From Mixophyes australis (lineage: Eukaryota; Chordata; Amphibia; Anura; Limnodynastidae): a stretch of 64,000 bases of DNA. The DNA lies in NCBI GenBank assembly GCA_036250195.1, contig JAVHZZ010000011.1:61560919-61624918 (forward strand), given 5' to 3'. The notes beneath the pieces were generated by a model. That model did no database searches. It was given only the letters and a program-made list of their open reading frames with translations, and was not told the DNA's origin. The position numbers were made by a program, and so were the translations under genes. This document shows positions 53,689 through 64,000 of the stretch, one piece after another; position 1 is the stretch's first letter; each line of letters begins with the position of its first letter.

Positions 53689-55114
53689 GGAGTCTCATTC
53701 CCCATGAGTCTCTGAAGGTGTTCCTGTGTTTCCTCGTGTATTCAGCGCTGCTGATTCCTGTGGTTTCCAAACCACTTCTACCTCTGTGGTTTCCAAACCA
53801 CTTCTACTACTGTGGTTCCCATACCACTTCTACCATCAACTGTATCATCGTGACTGTTAGCTGATTCCTATCCGCTGCCTCCGTGCACTACAGTCTTCTA
53901 TACCACTTCAACGCTATCATATTCCATTGTGACTGTTAGCTGATTCCTATCCGCTGCCTCCGTGCACTACAGTCTTCTATACCACTTCAACGCTATCATA
54001 TTCCATTGTGACTGTTTGCTGATTCCTATCCGCTGCCTCCGTGCACTACAGCCTTCTCTCCACATCCACTCACCTGTTCATCATCAAGTCTGTGAGCTGA
54101 TTCCTATCCGCTGCCTCCGTGCACTACAGTCTCCAGCTTGCAACTCGTCGGTGTTCATCATCGTGACTGTTAGCTGATTCCTATCCGCTGCCTCCGTGCA
54201 CTACAGTCTCCAGCTTGCAACTCGCCTGTGTTCATCATCGTGACTGTTAGCTGATTCCTAACCGCTGCCTCCGTGCACTACAGTCTCCAGCTTGCAACTC
54301 GCCTGTGTTCACCATCGTGACTGTTAGCTGATTCCTATCCGCTGCTCCTGTGCACGGCAGCCTCACCTCATCTCTCCCGTGTTTCCTCGAGACTGCTGCT
54401 ATTATTGCCATCCGCTACTCTCCGTGATCAACAGCTCCTGGTCTACTCTGCTCTCCCATGTTCCATCGCTATTGGCACCGGTTGGTTGCTACTGGTTACC
54501 TCCGTGTGTCCGCAGAGCCCTGCTGCTGCTGTCAGCGCTATCGTCCATCTACTGCTGATCCGCTCTCCACGCCTTCCTGTGTCCCGCTGGTCTCTACCCT
54601 CCTGTCAGCATTGGATTCGTATCTCATCAGCTACTCCTCTGCTAGATCATCTCCATTCTCCTGGGTCCTCCATGAGTCCAGTTCCACGTTCTACTGATTC
54701 CTGTGGATTCGTGTCCCTGTTGGTCTACTTACCTGTGCGCTGCACCTACTAGACTCCTGCCTCATCCATCCAGGGACTTCTCATCCTGCCGGCCTCCTGC
54801 CGCTCAGGTATCGCTGCACTCCTATCTGACTGCCTACTTCTGAACCACGGTATGCATACTTCTCATTGACTGTGCTGGTGTATTGCATATCTTGCTGGAC
54901 TGTGTTGGTTCTCCTCTGGAGTCTGCTATCCGCTGAGTCTATTGCCATCATTGACTGTGTTATCTTGTGCTGGACTACTTCAAGAGACTTTCTATATTTG
55001 CAGACCTGTTCAGTCATTTATATATATTGTGCATATTACTGTGGATCGTGTTTAAGGTGCCCGTGTACATCCTGTGTTGCAGTCTCTCCCCGTACACCTC
55101 CTCACATATATATT

Positions 55115-55375
55115 CAGTGGTACAACTTGCTGAAGGCAGACCACTGATCCCTGTTTCCTGTATCACCTGTTCCAGTATCCTCTCACATAGTCAGTGGTAC
55201 AACTTGCTATCGCAGACCACTGACTACCCGGATACCTCCACTTGGATTCCATTCCTTCACTCAGACAGCGATACCACTTGCTATCCGCAGACCGCTGACT
55301 CTCATCACCTCCTCGTTTCTGTTGGACATTCCTCCTCACTATAGCAGTGGTACAACTTGCTATCGCAGACCACTG
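55115..55375 (+). other. Four repeated hairpins in the A1 leader
   Basis: Each unit is CAGTGGT, ~17-18 nt (ACAACTTGCTATCGCAG type), then ACCACTG. In the third unit of the 3' LTR (61609-61640) both arms change together to CAGCGGT and ACCGCTG, keeping the pairing; the 5' LTR copy (55266-55297) has one arm base altered (CAGCGAT). All lie between the presumed RNA start and gag. Confidence 0.75.
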
Positions 55376-55592
55376 ACTACCTTCACATGCCCTTGTCCAT
55401 ACAGTTCCTCGTGTATTATTACCTCCATATTACCAGTGCTGCTAGTCATAGACTTTCCTGAGCATCTCATCATCTACCATTGCCTGTTCCGTGATCACCC
55501 TGCTACCAGAGTACCCTATTACCATCTACATTGCTCTGGTAAGCCTACCACCTGGTGATCCCTGGGTAAAGACTCCTAGTGCCCGTGACAGT

Positions 55593-55602
55593 AAGATCAG
55601 GC
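55593..55602 (+). promoter_or_regulatory. Self-priming primer-binding site of A1
   Basis: AAGATCAGGC, 2 nt after the LTR end and 1 nt before the gag ATG. Exact complement of GCCTGATCTT at 53679-53688. No tRNA-type TGG follows the LTR. Confidence 0.78.
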
Positions 55603-55603
55603 C

Positions 55604-56535
55604 ATGACAGACCCAGATACGGAACCTACCGCCAAAGAGATGCTGCAGCATCTGGTCAGCCGTGTGGAGCAACAGGATGCCCGCCAACAGCTGTTACTTC
55701 AGTGTTATCAGTCATTAACCTCCCAAGGAACATCTGGACAGACTGTGACAGCTACTCCTGAGGCTCCTGTGCTTTCCTCCGTTTCCCCAGTGCCATCCCA
55801 GGTGTCTACAGCTTCCACGCTTCACCTGCCTACTCCGTCAAAGTACGATGGAGACCCCAAAACTTGTAGGGGTTTCCTTAACCAATGTTCAGTCCATTTT
55901 GAGCTCCAACCTCAAAATTTTTCTACCCATCGTTCCAGAGTGGCCTATCTTATCTCTTTGTTTTCAGGACAAGCCCTGGCTTGGGCCTCCCCTCTGTGGG
56001 AAAGAAATGATCCAATATTACAAGATAGTGCCAAATTCATTTCTACATTCCGAAGTGTGTTCGATGAACCAGGTCGTGTGACCTCCGCTGCTTCCAGCAT
56101 CCTCCGCCTGCGACAAGGATCTCATACAGTAGGCCAGTACGTCATTCAATTTAGGATCCTAGCCTCTGAACTTCAGTGGAACACTGAAGCCCTAGTTGCC
56201 GCCTTCTGGCAGGGGCTCTCCGATAAAATTAAAGATGCACTGACTACTCAAGAGCTTCCTTCGTCACTTGAAGATTTGATCTCTCTATGCCATCATGTTG
56301 ATATGAGATTTCGTGAAAGAGAGGCTGAGAAAACAACTTCTGCTAAAGCACCTCTTCGTTCTAACCCTCAATTTCGTCCAGTTTACCCTCTGTGATTCCC
56401 ATGGAGATAGGACGTTCCAAATTATCTTCCGAGGAGAGAAAACGAAGAGTAAAGAATAGACTCTGTATCTATTGTGCTGATTCCACTCATATTCTCAACT
56501 CTTGCCCTAAGAGATCGGGAAATGCCAGGCCCTAA
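55604..56535 (+). pseudogene. gag: Gag of A1, one-base deletion before zinc knuckle
   Basis: Open for 263 residues: MTDPDTEPTAKEMLQHLV start, Ser/Thr-rich linker, and the capsid block KYDGDPKTCRGFLNQC to LISLCHHVDMRFRERE. Comparison with the intact A2 gag shows a base missing between 56374 and 56392. Beyond it another frame gives the zinc knuckle CIYCADSTHILNSC and a stop at 56533-56535. Without the knuckle this copy's Gag would bind RNA poorly. The start is chosen because it is the first ATG after the primer-binding site and matches A2. Confidence 0.88.
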
Positions 56536-56589
56536 CTAGTTCTGGAGAGGTGAAGTTAGGGTCCCTGGAGTCCTCTCCATCTTCCATGA

Positions 56590-56719
56590 AATCTAAAGTC
56601 TGCGCTTTTGATGTTACGATTTCCTTTGCTACCAAAACCTTTGAGTCACAGGCATTGATTGATTCCGGAGCAGCAGAAATTTTATTTCCAAATCATTAGT
56701 AAATCAGTGGTCTCTACCA
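56590..56719 (+). pseudogene. pro: Protease segment of A1, one-base deletion
   Basis: Reads SKVCAFDVTISFATKTF and then the active site IDSGAAE. Homologues have DSGAAGN; one G is missing after GCAGCA (about 56675), so the frame runs into two stops (TAGTAA at 56697). The polymerase frame takes over in the shifted register (NQWSLPVITL). This breaks the Gag-Pol junction of this copy. Confidence 0.78.
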
Positions 56720-59700
56720 GTGATCACCTTAAAAACACCCATTACTGTGACGGCTATAGATGGATCACGTCTCATCAACGGTCTCATCACCCAGAGTACG
56801 TCTCCAGTAACACTTCAGATTGGTGCCCTGCATCATGAAGAAATATCGTTTTTAATCCTTCCTGTTACGACAAGTCCGATTGTCTTAGGCCTTCCATGGC
56901 TTCAGTGTCACTCTCCCCAGATTGACTGGCGCACCCCTCAAGTCACGTCTTGGGGGCCTGAATGTCACCATCGTTGCCTTTCCCAAGTTATTCCTCTCAA
57001 AGTACAGCAATCTTCCATCTCATCTACCTCACCGGGACTCCCTCCTCAATATGCTTCATTTTCTGATGTGTTTGATAAAGCTCAGTCTGAACGTCTTCCT
57101 CCTCATCGTTCTTGGGATTGTCCGATCGACCTTCTACCTGGCAAGACTCCCCCCAGGGGCCGGGTCTATCCACTCTCGTTACCTGAAACTCAAGCCACAT
57201 CTGAGTACATACAGGAGAACCTCCAGCGTGGGTTTATTCGACCTTCCACCTCTCCCGCTGGAGCTGGGTTCTTCTTCGTCAAAAAGAAGGATGGATCATT
57301 ACGCCCTTGCATAGAATTTCGTGGACTCAATGCCATTACTATCAAGAATCGGTATCCCATTCCGCTGATCACTGAGCTATTCGATCGCATCAAGGGAGCC
57401 CGTATTTTTACTAAGTTGGATCTTCGTGGTGCCTACAATTTAATCAGAATCCGTTCCGGTGACGAATGGAAGACAGCGTTTAACACCAGAGACGGGCATT
57501 ACGAATATCTGGTAATGCCTTTCGGGCTGTGTAATGCCCCCGCTGTTTTTCAAGGCTTCATCAATGAGATCTTTCGGGACTTATTATATGTATGTGTCGT
57601 CGTCTACCTGGACGACATATTGATCTTTTCCCAGGACCTGCCTTCTCACCACCAACATGTGGCAGAAGTCCTCTCCAGGCTACGGAAAAATTCATTGTTC
57701 TGTAAATTAGAAAAATGTTCACTCGAATTGCCCCAGATTCCATTCTTGGGGTATATAGTTTCCGGAGTTGGCCTGAAGATGGATCCAGACAAGGTGAATG
57801 CTGTACTACATTGGCCCCAGCCAACTACTCTTCGTGCTATCCAGCGTTTTTTAGGTTTTGCCAATTACTATAGACGCTTCATTCAAGACTTTTCTTCCAT
57901 TGCATCTCCTATTGTGGCCCTGACTCGGAAAGGGGCTAATCCTAAGCAATGGTCGCCTGAGGCTCTTCAAGCCTTTCAAACACTCAAAGAGTCCTTCTCT
58001 TCGGCTCCAATCCTTCGACAGCCTGATGTGACACTCCCCTTCTTTCTAGAAGTAGATGCCTCTAATGTGGGCTTGGGAGCCATTCTCTCCCAACGCTCTG
58101 AACAGCAAAAATTCCATCCTTGTGCCTTCTATTCTCGGGGTCTTCTGCCCGCAGAGAAGAATTATACTATCGGGGACAAGGAGTTACTGGCTATCAAAGC
58201 TGCATTAGAGGAATGGAGATACTTATTGGAGGGAGCTCGCCATCCGGTGACGATCTTCACGGATCATAAGAACTTGTCATATCTTCAGTCTGCCCAATGC
58301 TTGAACCCTCGTCAAGCAAGATGGTCTCTTTTCTTTTCCCGTTTTGAATTAATAATAACCTTCAAACCAGCTGCCAAGAACAAAAAAGCTGACGCTTTAT
58401 CTAGAGCTTTTGTGACGTCCTCTGATATAGAAGAGGTTTCCAACCATACCATTCTAGACCCCAAATGTATCTCACTGGCTGCTTCATCCACCAAAACGCT
58501 ACCATTTGGGAAGACCCTCGTGCCTCCTACTCTAAGGAGGAAAATCCTTTCATGGTTCCATGCCTCTCGTTTTTCTGGACACGCCGGTGAACACAAGACC
58601 TTTGAGATTCTCTCTCGAAGTTACTGGTGGCCTTCAATGAGGAGAGACGTCAAAGAGTTCATTGCTTCCTGTGAATTATGTTCCCAGTTCAAATCCTCCC
58701 GCAGAACCCCAGCAGGGTTGCTGCGACCACTACCCATTCCGTCCAAACCGTGGACCCATATTAGTATGGATTTCGTTACTGATTTACCACCTAGTAAGAA
58801 TCATAACACTATTTGGGTGGTGGTGGACAGATTTTCGAAGATGGCTCATTTCGTCCCTCTGTCTGGTTTGCCTTCCTCGTCTATCCTGGCTGAACATTTC
58901 ATTAAAGAGATCTTCCGCATCCATGGATGTCCGTCTGAGATTGTGTCAGATAGAGGAGTACAATTCGTTTCCAGATTCTGGCGAGCCCTTTGTAAAACCT
59001 TGGGCATACGATTAGCACTCTCATCTTCTTACCATCCGCAATCTAACGGACAAACTGAACGTGTCAATCAAGATCTTGAGACTTTTATAAGGATGTTCTC
59101 ATCAGCCAATCAAGACAACTGGGTGGAGTTGCTTCCTTGGGCTGAATTCGCCCATAACAACATGTACCATGAGTCATCATCCAAAACTCCATTTTTTGTG
59201 GTCTACGGTCACCATCCGTCTTTTCCGGAATTTCCTGCCCTCCCGCCCACCCAAGTTCCTGCGGTGGAGACTGCTTGTCAGACCTTTAAAAATATCTGGT
59301 CTCAGGTCAAAACCTGTTTAAAGAAGACATCTATCAAATATAAATCTTTCGCAGATAAGAAGAGGCGGGCTATTCCACCACTAAAAATTGGAGATCGTGT
59401 CTGGTTATCTACTAAAAACATTTGTTTGAAGGTTCCATCTATGAAATTCGCCCCTCGTTTTATTGGTCCATATAGGATCATTCAAGTAATCAATCCAGTA
59501 TGTGTGAAACTTCTTCTTCCTAAGAATCTTCGGATTTCTAATGCCTTCCATGTGTCTTTACTCAAACCTCTTATTATCAACCGTTTCTCAAATCCTCCCT
59601 CAGCTCCGCAGCCAGTTCAAGTTCATCAGGAGGAGGATTTCGAGATTACTGAGGTACTAGACGCAAAAATTTCGCGAGGAGTCCTCCGTTTCCTCGTTCA

Positions 59701-59911
59701 TTGGAAGGGCTTTGGTCCTGAGGAGCGCTCTTGGATCAAAGCTGAGGATCTTAATGCTCCTGCCCTTTTGAAGAATTTTTATTCCAAAAATCCGGACAAG
59801 CCCGGTTCCAGGCGTTCTGTGCCCACCTTTAAAAGGGGGGGTACTGTCACTCACCGGACTGTGAGTGCTTCTTCCCGGACATTTAGGAACCGTGGCCGTC
59901 CTCCATCCTGA
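56720..59911 (+). CDS. pol: Pol of A1: RT, RNase H, integrase, chromodomain
   Basis: 1063 residues. RT ~180-370, with FFFVKKKDGSLRPCIEFRGL and the catalytic YLDD at 296-299; RNase H ~440-560, with DKELLAIKAALEEW and TDHKNLSYL. Integrase zinc finger from His 614 (H-x-H, then CELC); catalytic Asp 684 (MDFVTDL), Asp 744 (SDRGVQF) and Glu 780 (NGQTERVNQ), exactly DD35E. Chromodomain ~970-1025, with FEITEVLDAKI and FLVHWKGFGPEERSWI, which steers integration to marked chromatin in related elements. The first Met is arbitrary; the true frame continues upstream into protease, broken there. Ends in a basic tail overlapping the start of the 3' LTR. Confidence 0.96.
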   Translation: MITLKTPITVTAIDGSRLINGLITQSTSPVTLQIGALHHEEISFLILPVTTSPIVLGLPWLQCHSPQIDWRTPQVTSWGPECHHRCLSQVIPLKVQQSSISSTSPGLPPQYASFSDVFDKAQSERLPPHRSWDCPIDLLPGKTPPRGRVYPLSLPETQATSEYIQENLQRGFIRPSTSPAGAGFFFVKKKDGSLRPCIEFRGLNAITIKNRYPIPLITELFDRIKGARIFTKLDLRGAYNLIRIRSGDEWKTAFNTRDGHYEYLVMPFGLCNAPAVFQGFINEIFRDLLYVCVVVYLDDILIFSQDLPSHHQHVAEVLSRLRKNSLFCKLEKCSLELPQIPFLGYIVSGVGLKMDPDKVNAVLHWPQPTTLRAIQRFLGFANYYRRFIQDFSSIASPIVALTRKGANPKQWSPEALQAFQTLKESFSSAPILRQPDVTLPFFLEVDASNVGLGAILSQRSEQQKFHPCAFYSRGLLPAEKNYTIGDKELLAIKAALEEWRYLLEGARHPVTIFTDHKNLSYLQSAQCLNPRQARWSLFFSRFELIITFKPAAKNKKADALSRAFVTSSDIEEVSNHTILDPKCISLAASSTKTLPFGKTLVPPTLRRKILSWFHASRFSGHAGEHKTFEILSRSYWWPSMRRDVKEFIASCELCSQFKSSRRTPAGLLRPLPIPSKPWTHISMDFVTDLPPSKNHNTIWVVVDRFSKMAHFVPLSGLPSSSILAEHFIKEIFRIHGCPSEIVSDRGVQFVSRFWRALCKTLGIRLALSSSYHPQSNGQTERVNQDLETFIRMFSSANQDNWVELLPWAEFAHNNMYHESSSKTPFFVVYGHHPSFPEFPALPPTQVPAVETACQTFKNIWSQVKTCLKKTSIKYKSFADKKRRAIPPLKIGDRVWLSTKNICLKVPSMKFAPRFIGPYRIIQVINPVCVKLLLPKNLRISNAFHVSLLKPLIINRFSNPPSAPQPVQVHQEEDFEITEVLDAKISRGVLRFLVHWKGFGPEERSWIKAEDLNAPALLKNFYSKNPDKPGSRRSVPTFKRGGTVTHRTVSASSRTFRNRGRPPS

Positions 59912-61933
59912 GGGTCTGCGCATGCGCAGCCCTTTCCTATACTTCAGTGTATGTCCCTTTAACTCAATTGGCAGATCAGGCAACACTCCCTATATTAAGC
60001 ACCTGTGGTCAACACCACGTTGCCTGATCTTGGAGTCTCATTCCCCATGAGTCTCTGAAGGTGTTCCTGTGTTTCCTCGTGTATTCAGCGCTGCTGATTC
60101 CTGTGGTTTCCAAACCACTTCTACCTCTGTGGTTTCCAAACCACTTCTACTACTGTGGTTCCCATACCACTTCTACCATCAACTGTATCATCGTGACTGT
60201 TAGCTGATTCCTATCCGCTGCCTCCGTGCACTACAGTCTTCTATACCACTTCAACGCTATCATATTCCATTGTGACTGTTAGCTGATTCCTATCCGCTGC
60301 CTCCATGCACTACAGTCTTCTATACCACTTCAACGCTATCATATTCCATTGTGACTGTTTGCTGATTCCTATCCGCTGCCTCCGTGCACTACAGCCTTCT
60401 CTCCACATCCACTCACCTGTTCATCATCAAGTCTGTGAGCTGATTCCTATCCGCTGCCTCTGTGCACTACAGTCTCCAGCTTGCAACTCGTCTGTGTTCA
60501 TCATCGTGACTGTTAGCTGATTCCTATCCGCTGCCTCCGTGCACTACAGTCTCCAGCTTGCAACTCGCCTGTGTTCATCATCGTGACTGTTAGCTGATTC
60601 CTAACCGCTGTCTCCGTGCACTACAGTCTCCAGCTTGCAACTCGCCTGTGTTCACCATCGTGACTGTTAGCTGATTCCTATCCGCTGCTCCTGTGCACGG
60701 CAGCCTCACCTCATCTCTCCCGTGTTTCCTCGAGACTGCTGCTATTATTGCCATCCGCTACTCTCCGTGATCAACAGCTCCTGGTCTACTCTGCTCTCCC
60801 GTGTTCCATCGCTATTGGCACCGGTTGGTTGCTACTGGTTACCTCCGTGTGTCCGCAGAGCCCTGCTGCTGCTGTCAGCGCTATCGTCCATCTACTGCTG
60901 ATCCGCTCTCCACGCCTTCCTGTGTCCCGCTGGTCTCTACCCTCCTGTCAGCATTGGATTCGTATCTCATCAGCTACTCCTCTGCTAGATCATCTCCATT
61001 CTCCTGGGTCCTCCATGAGTCCAGTTCCACGTTCTACTGATTCCTGTGGATTCGTGTCCCTGTTGGTCTACTTACCTGTGCGCTGCACCTACTAGACTCC
61101 TGCCTCATCTATCCAGGGACTTCTCATCCTGCCGGCCTCCTGCCGCTCAGGTATCGCTGCACTCCTATCTGACTGCCTACTTCTGAACCACGGTATGCAT
61201 ACTTCTCATTGACTGTGCTGGTGTATTGCATATCTTGCTGGACTGTGTTGGTTCTCCTCTGGAGTCTGCTATCCGCTGAGTCTATTGCCATCATTGACTG
61301 TGTTATCTTGTGCTGGACTACTTCAAGAGACTTTCTATATTTGCAGACCTGTTCAGTCATTTATATATATTGTGCATATTACTGTGGATCGTGTTTAAGG
61401 TGCCCGTGTACATCCTGTGTTGCAGTCTCTCCCCGTACACCTCCTCACATATATATTCAGTGGTACAACTTGCTGAAGGCAGACCACTGATCCCTGTTTC
61501 CTGTATCACCTGTTCCAGTATCCTCTCACATAGTCAGTGGTACAACTTGCTATCGCAGACCACTGACTACCCGGATACCTCCACTTGGATTCCATTCCTT
61601 CACTCAGACAGCGGTACCACTTGCTATCCGCAGACCGCTGACTCTCATCACCTCCTCGTTTCTGTTGGACATTCCTCCTCACTATAGCAGTGGTACAACT
61701 TGCTATCGCAGACCACTGACTACCTTCACATGCCCTTGTCCATACAGTTCCTCGTGTATTATTACCTCCATATTACCAGTGCTGCTAGTCATAGACTTTC
61801 CTGAGCATCTCATCATCTACCATTGCCTGTTCCGTGATCACCCTGCTACCAGAGTACCCTATTACCATCTACATTGCTCTGGTAAGCCTACCACCTGGTG
61901 ATCCCTGGGTAAAGACTCCTAGTGCCCGTGACA
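59845..61933 (+). repeat. 3' LTR of A1 (2089 bp)
   Basis: Same length as the 5' LTR. Differences seen at 60305, 60458, 60490, 60610, 60801, 61110 and 61613 relative to their 5' counterparts. Pol ends at 59911 inside it. Followed by AGGGG. Confidence 0.96.
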
Positions 61934-61938
61934 AGGGG

Positions 61939-63221
61939 CTGTTGGGAAGTATTTCCCATTCTACATTTCCCATCAAAATGAACCAGTTAGTGTTGCACGA
62001 TTGACTTTAGGGAAGATGGAAGGGAGTGAAACGAGCTACAACGCTACCTGTGATGGTTCACTATGAGTCCTCTGTCCCAGCTGTTGCTAGCAACCGGAAT
62101 TCTTGTTCTCTGGCTGCTGCCCTGCAATGTCCCAGCTGGTTGCCAAACAGCTGGGATGCTTTATCTCTCCATTGTAGTGAAAATGTAATATTTTTATCCT
62201 ATCCCTGCTGGCGGGAGCTCATTCTTATTGTGATTGGGCTACTGAGATATAAATGACAGGGAGGGCTTAGCCTTAGCTTAGCATTTATGCCTGCACTTCC
62301 TAAAGCCTTCTGTTTGCTGAGATATTATCTTTTGATTATCTGTTGCCTGACCTTTAGTCTGTCCATCGGAATACTCTGCCTGCTGCCCGTCTCGACCCAT
62401 ACATGCTGGATTTGTCTCAGAATAGTTCAAAAGTACTAACTCTCCTCTGCTCCTTCTATTTGCACCCAACCTCTGGGTGGAAGAACACTTGCAGTCAATT
62501 TTATAAATGATCAAATTATCTCTTTCTTACACATTTTATGTACAGATGTGTCTTTAATTAACTATCCTTTTGGCCTAACATAAATTAGATATTAAGCAAT
62601 GCAATGCGCTCGAAGGAAAATAACAGCTTGTTTCCAACTATCACGAGCTAGTATTCTTTGTCAGGTATGCAATATTTAATACTGAAATGGCAGGTTGCAC
62701 TTATGACTGAACTGTGCATGAGTGTTTCTGTAGGGTAACCATCATGAGCTCTGTACAACTTAATGTAATTTGTAAGTATATTAGATGTTGCACTTGCATA
62801 TTTGATATTTAATAATTTAATCAACATCATTGAACTTTTCAAATGATGAGAATTATATCTCTTCATCAAGGTGGGGGGGTTAAGTTTGTCAATACAAGTT
62901 TTTGTCTACACATGCAATGAGGTGACTTTAGAGTCTGAGATATCAGCACATGTTATGAAGTGGACTCTCAGAGCTATTGTCATGCTGCCTCATGCTATGT
63001 TTGTGTCATGGTCATACTTACATTCCAAGCCATAAAACACATATGAAGCGGGACTGCATGTCAACACACCTTTGTTTAAGTAGGCAATGAGAGGCTAAGA
63101 TAGCAGCTTCATTGTGTTTTAAGAGGATGAAATGGGATGAAAGAAATAAGCAATACTATTCAGGTGCTGGCTTAAAATTGATACATTAATATAAAGGATA
63201 TAAATGTGATAGGCACAAATC
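61939..63221. other. Right flank of A1, nothing recognised
   Basis: No gene recognised. The pre-insertion site joins ...CACATG to AGGGGCTGTTGGGAAG. 62860-62880 has a G7 run. Short frames without domains. Confidence 0.5.
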
Positions 63222-63330
63222 ATCATCATCATTTATTTATATAGCGCCACTAATTCCGCAGCGCTGTACAGAGAACTCATTCACATCAGTCCCTGCCCCA
63301 TTGGAGCTTACAGACTAAATTCCCTAATAT
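63222..63330. repeat. Amphibian dispersed repeat with CATCAT/TATATAGCGCC
   Basis: CATCATCATCATTTATTTATA then TAGCGCCACTAATTCCGCAG and CGCTGTACAGAGAAC. I recognise this from many frog genomic sequences (memory-based). Confidence 0.7.
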
Positions 63331-64000
63331 ACAAATGCTATGTAGCTGTTCAAATGGATATTGCTAATTATTCCTACCAAGACTAATGGAACACAAACCC
63401 TGTTCCTGTCCATGTATAGTATCTCTTGCTGATTCATTTTGTCTATAATTAGAGACTTTTTCAAAGCTTATCAAGCTTTGATAAAGTTTATTCCATGTTA
63501 TCTTGAAATATAAACTTTTATACTGTTTAGTTCTTTGTACATTTTTAATGTATTAATCTTTATTTTTATAATTTATATTTATTTTGTATGGCATTCATTT
63601 TCATTTTGTTTAATCTATGCATACTAGCTATTATTTTTTTTCTATATGTTTGTGTTTTGGTTTTGTTACTGGATTTGGCCAAAAATCCAAAAAGTTTTTG
63701 TTTTTAGATCTGGATTTCATTAAAAATTGTGAAAAAAAAGGTCATGTGATGTGATTTTGAGCTGTTTCTGCTCCTACAATAATATTTATAGCAACACCAG
63801 TAATTTACAGTCATTTACATGATCTTGTCCTAATTGTTCAGTATTTTTGGCCAAAGTTTGCATGGAACTGGCTGGCTAAAATTAGTGACAGAGTAGCTGC
63901 AAAAATACATGGTAGTTTAATAGATGATACAATCCCTAGTGACACAGCAGTATGCATAAAGTATCTACATTCGATTTGAGATTAAAATGTCAATTTTGAT
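63331..64000. other. AT-rich right edge, nothing recognised
   Basis: No terminal repeats or coding similarity. GGATTTGGCCAAAAATCCAA near 63670 is a short palindrome-like stretch. Confidence 0.5.

Larger units (their letters stand above)
53502..55590 (+). repeat. 5' LTR of A1 (2089 bp)
   Basis: TGTCACTCACCGGAC to AGTGCCCGTGACA. Promoter TATATTAA at 53648; presumed transcript start at 53679. About seven units of a 70-85-bp repeat GCTGATTCCTATCCGCTGCC at 53865-54345. Four hairpin units at 55115-55146, 55192-55222, 55266-55297 and 55345-55375. Confidence 0.96.
53502..61933 (+). mobile_element. Full-length Ty3/gypsy chromovirus A1
   Basis: 8432 bp with two 2089-bp LTRs, target duplication AGGGG at 53497-53501 and 61934-61938, self-priming site, gag, protease, RT, RNase H, integrase, chromodomain, and purine tract AAAAGGGGGGG before the 3' LTR. 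I count seven differences between the LTRs by eye, so it inserted recently. Gag and protease each carry a one-base deletion; the polymerase frame is intact for 1063 residues. Confidence 0.97.

Noticed and set aside
54405..54752. 115-residue frame repeated at 60748-61095
   Set aside because: It lies within both LTRs of A1 and is identical because the LTRs are identical; no domain and not conserved in the A2 or A3 LTRs.
63660..63720. Possible hAT end similar to the GTTTTGGGTT ends at 40.74 kb
   Set aside because: Only low-complexity TTTGG similarity; no GGGATGTGCAC terminus present.

Overview
This window looks like a transposon graveyard from an amphibian genome, most likely a frog. I recognise no host gene. 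The assignment rests on repeats known to me from anuran genomes: a MITE with long arms beginning CTAGATTTACTAAGC (13.57 kb), a GGGGGTATTCAATTG-type MITE end (12.19 kb), the TATATAGCGCCACTAATTCC repeat (63.2 kb), and a mix of Ty3/gypsy chromoviruses, PIF/Harbinger, hAT, Tc1-like, L1-like and gamma/epsilon-like endogenous retrovirus (ERV) remnants. The species cannot be named from sequence alone.

Layout. 1-2.6 kb: a chromovirus copy (A2, minus strand), cut by the window edge and inserted into an old ERV (2.6-8.33 kb, minus). The ERV gag is itself split by a 1.4-kb non-autonomous hAT element. 9.0-11.6 kb: an hAT MITE and a decayed Harbinger transposase with a probable intron. 11.9-20.8 kb: a nest in which an old minus-strand gypsy element (C) carries a solo LTR (E) and a 3.9-kb pol-less LTR element (B) full of coding minisatellites; B in turn carries a MITE. 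20.9-25.05 kb: a MADF-domain fragment, a ~135-bp tandem repeat interrupted by a Tc1-like copy, and a decayed gypsy (D). 27.0-30.7 kb: a Harbinger element with convergent transposase and Myb-like genes, interrupted by an hAT MITE. 34.2-35.7 kb: a solo chromovirus LTR (A3). 37.5-38.5 kb: an L1-like 3' end with a 17-bp-TSD insertion. 40.7-51.75 kb: a 9.26-kb hAT transposon inserted into a rearranged relative, with an 8-bp TSD. It carries a ~1000-residue transposase split by two frameshifts and a ~3-kb satellite-like array with higher-order structure. 53.5-61.93 kb: a full-length, recent chromovirus (A1) with 2089-bp LTRs and a 5-bp TSD.

How the parts work together. A1 encodes Gag, protease, RT, RNase H, integrase (DD35E) and a chromodomain; only Gag and protease are broken. 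Three separate LTR families (A, B, D) share one geometry: a TATA box, then 30-31 nt downstream a 10-nt block complementary to the primer-binding site, which begins 2 nt after the LTR end. This is the self-priming arrangement known for the Tf1/sushi group. B keeps this arrangement without pol and may have moved by borrowing another element's enzymes. The A-type LTRs also carry three or four copies of a short hairpin just upstream of gag, one with a paired change in both arms.
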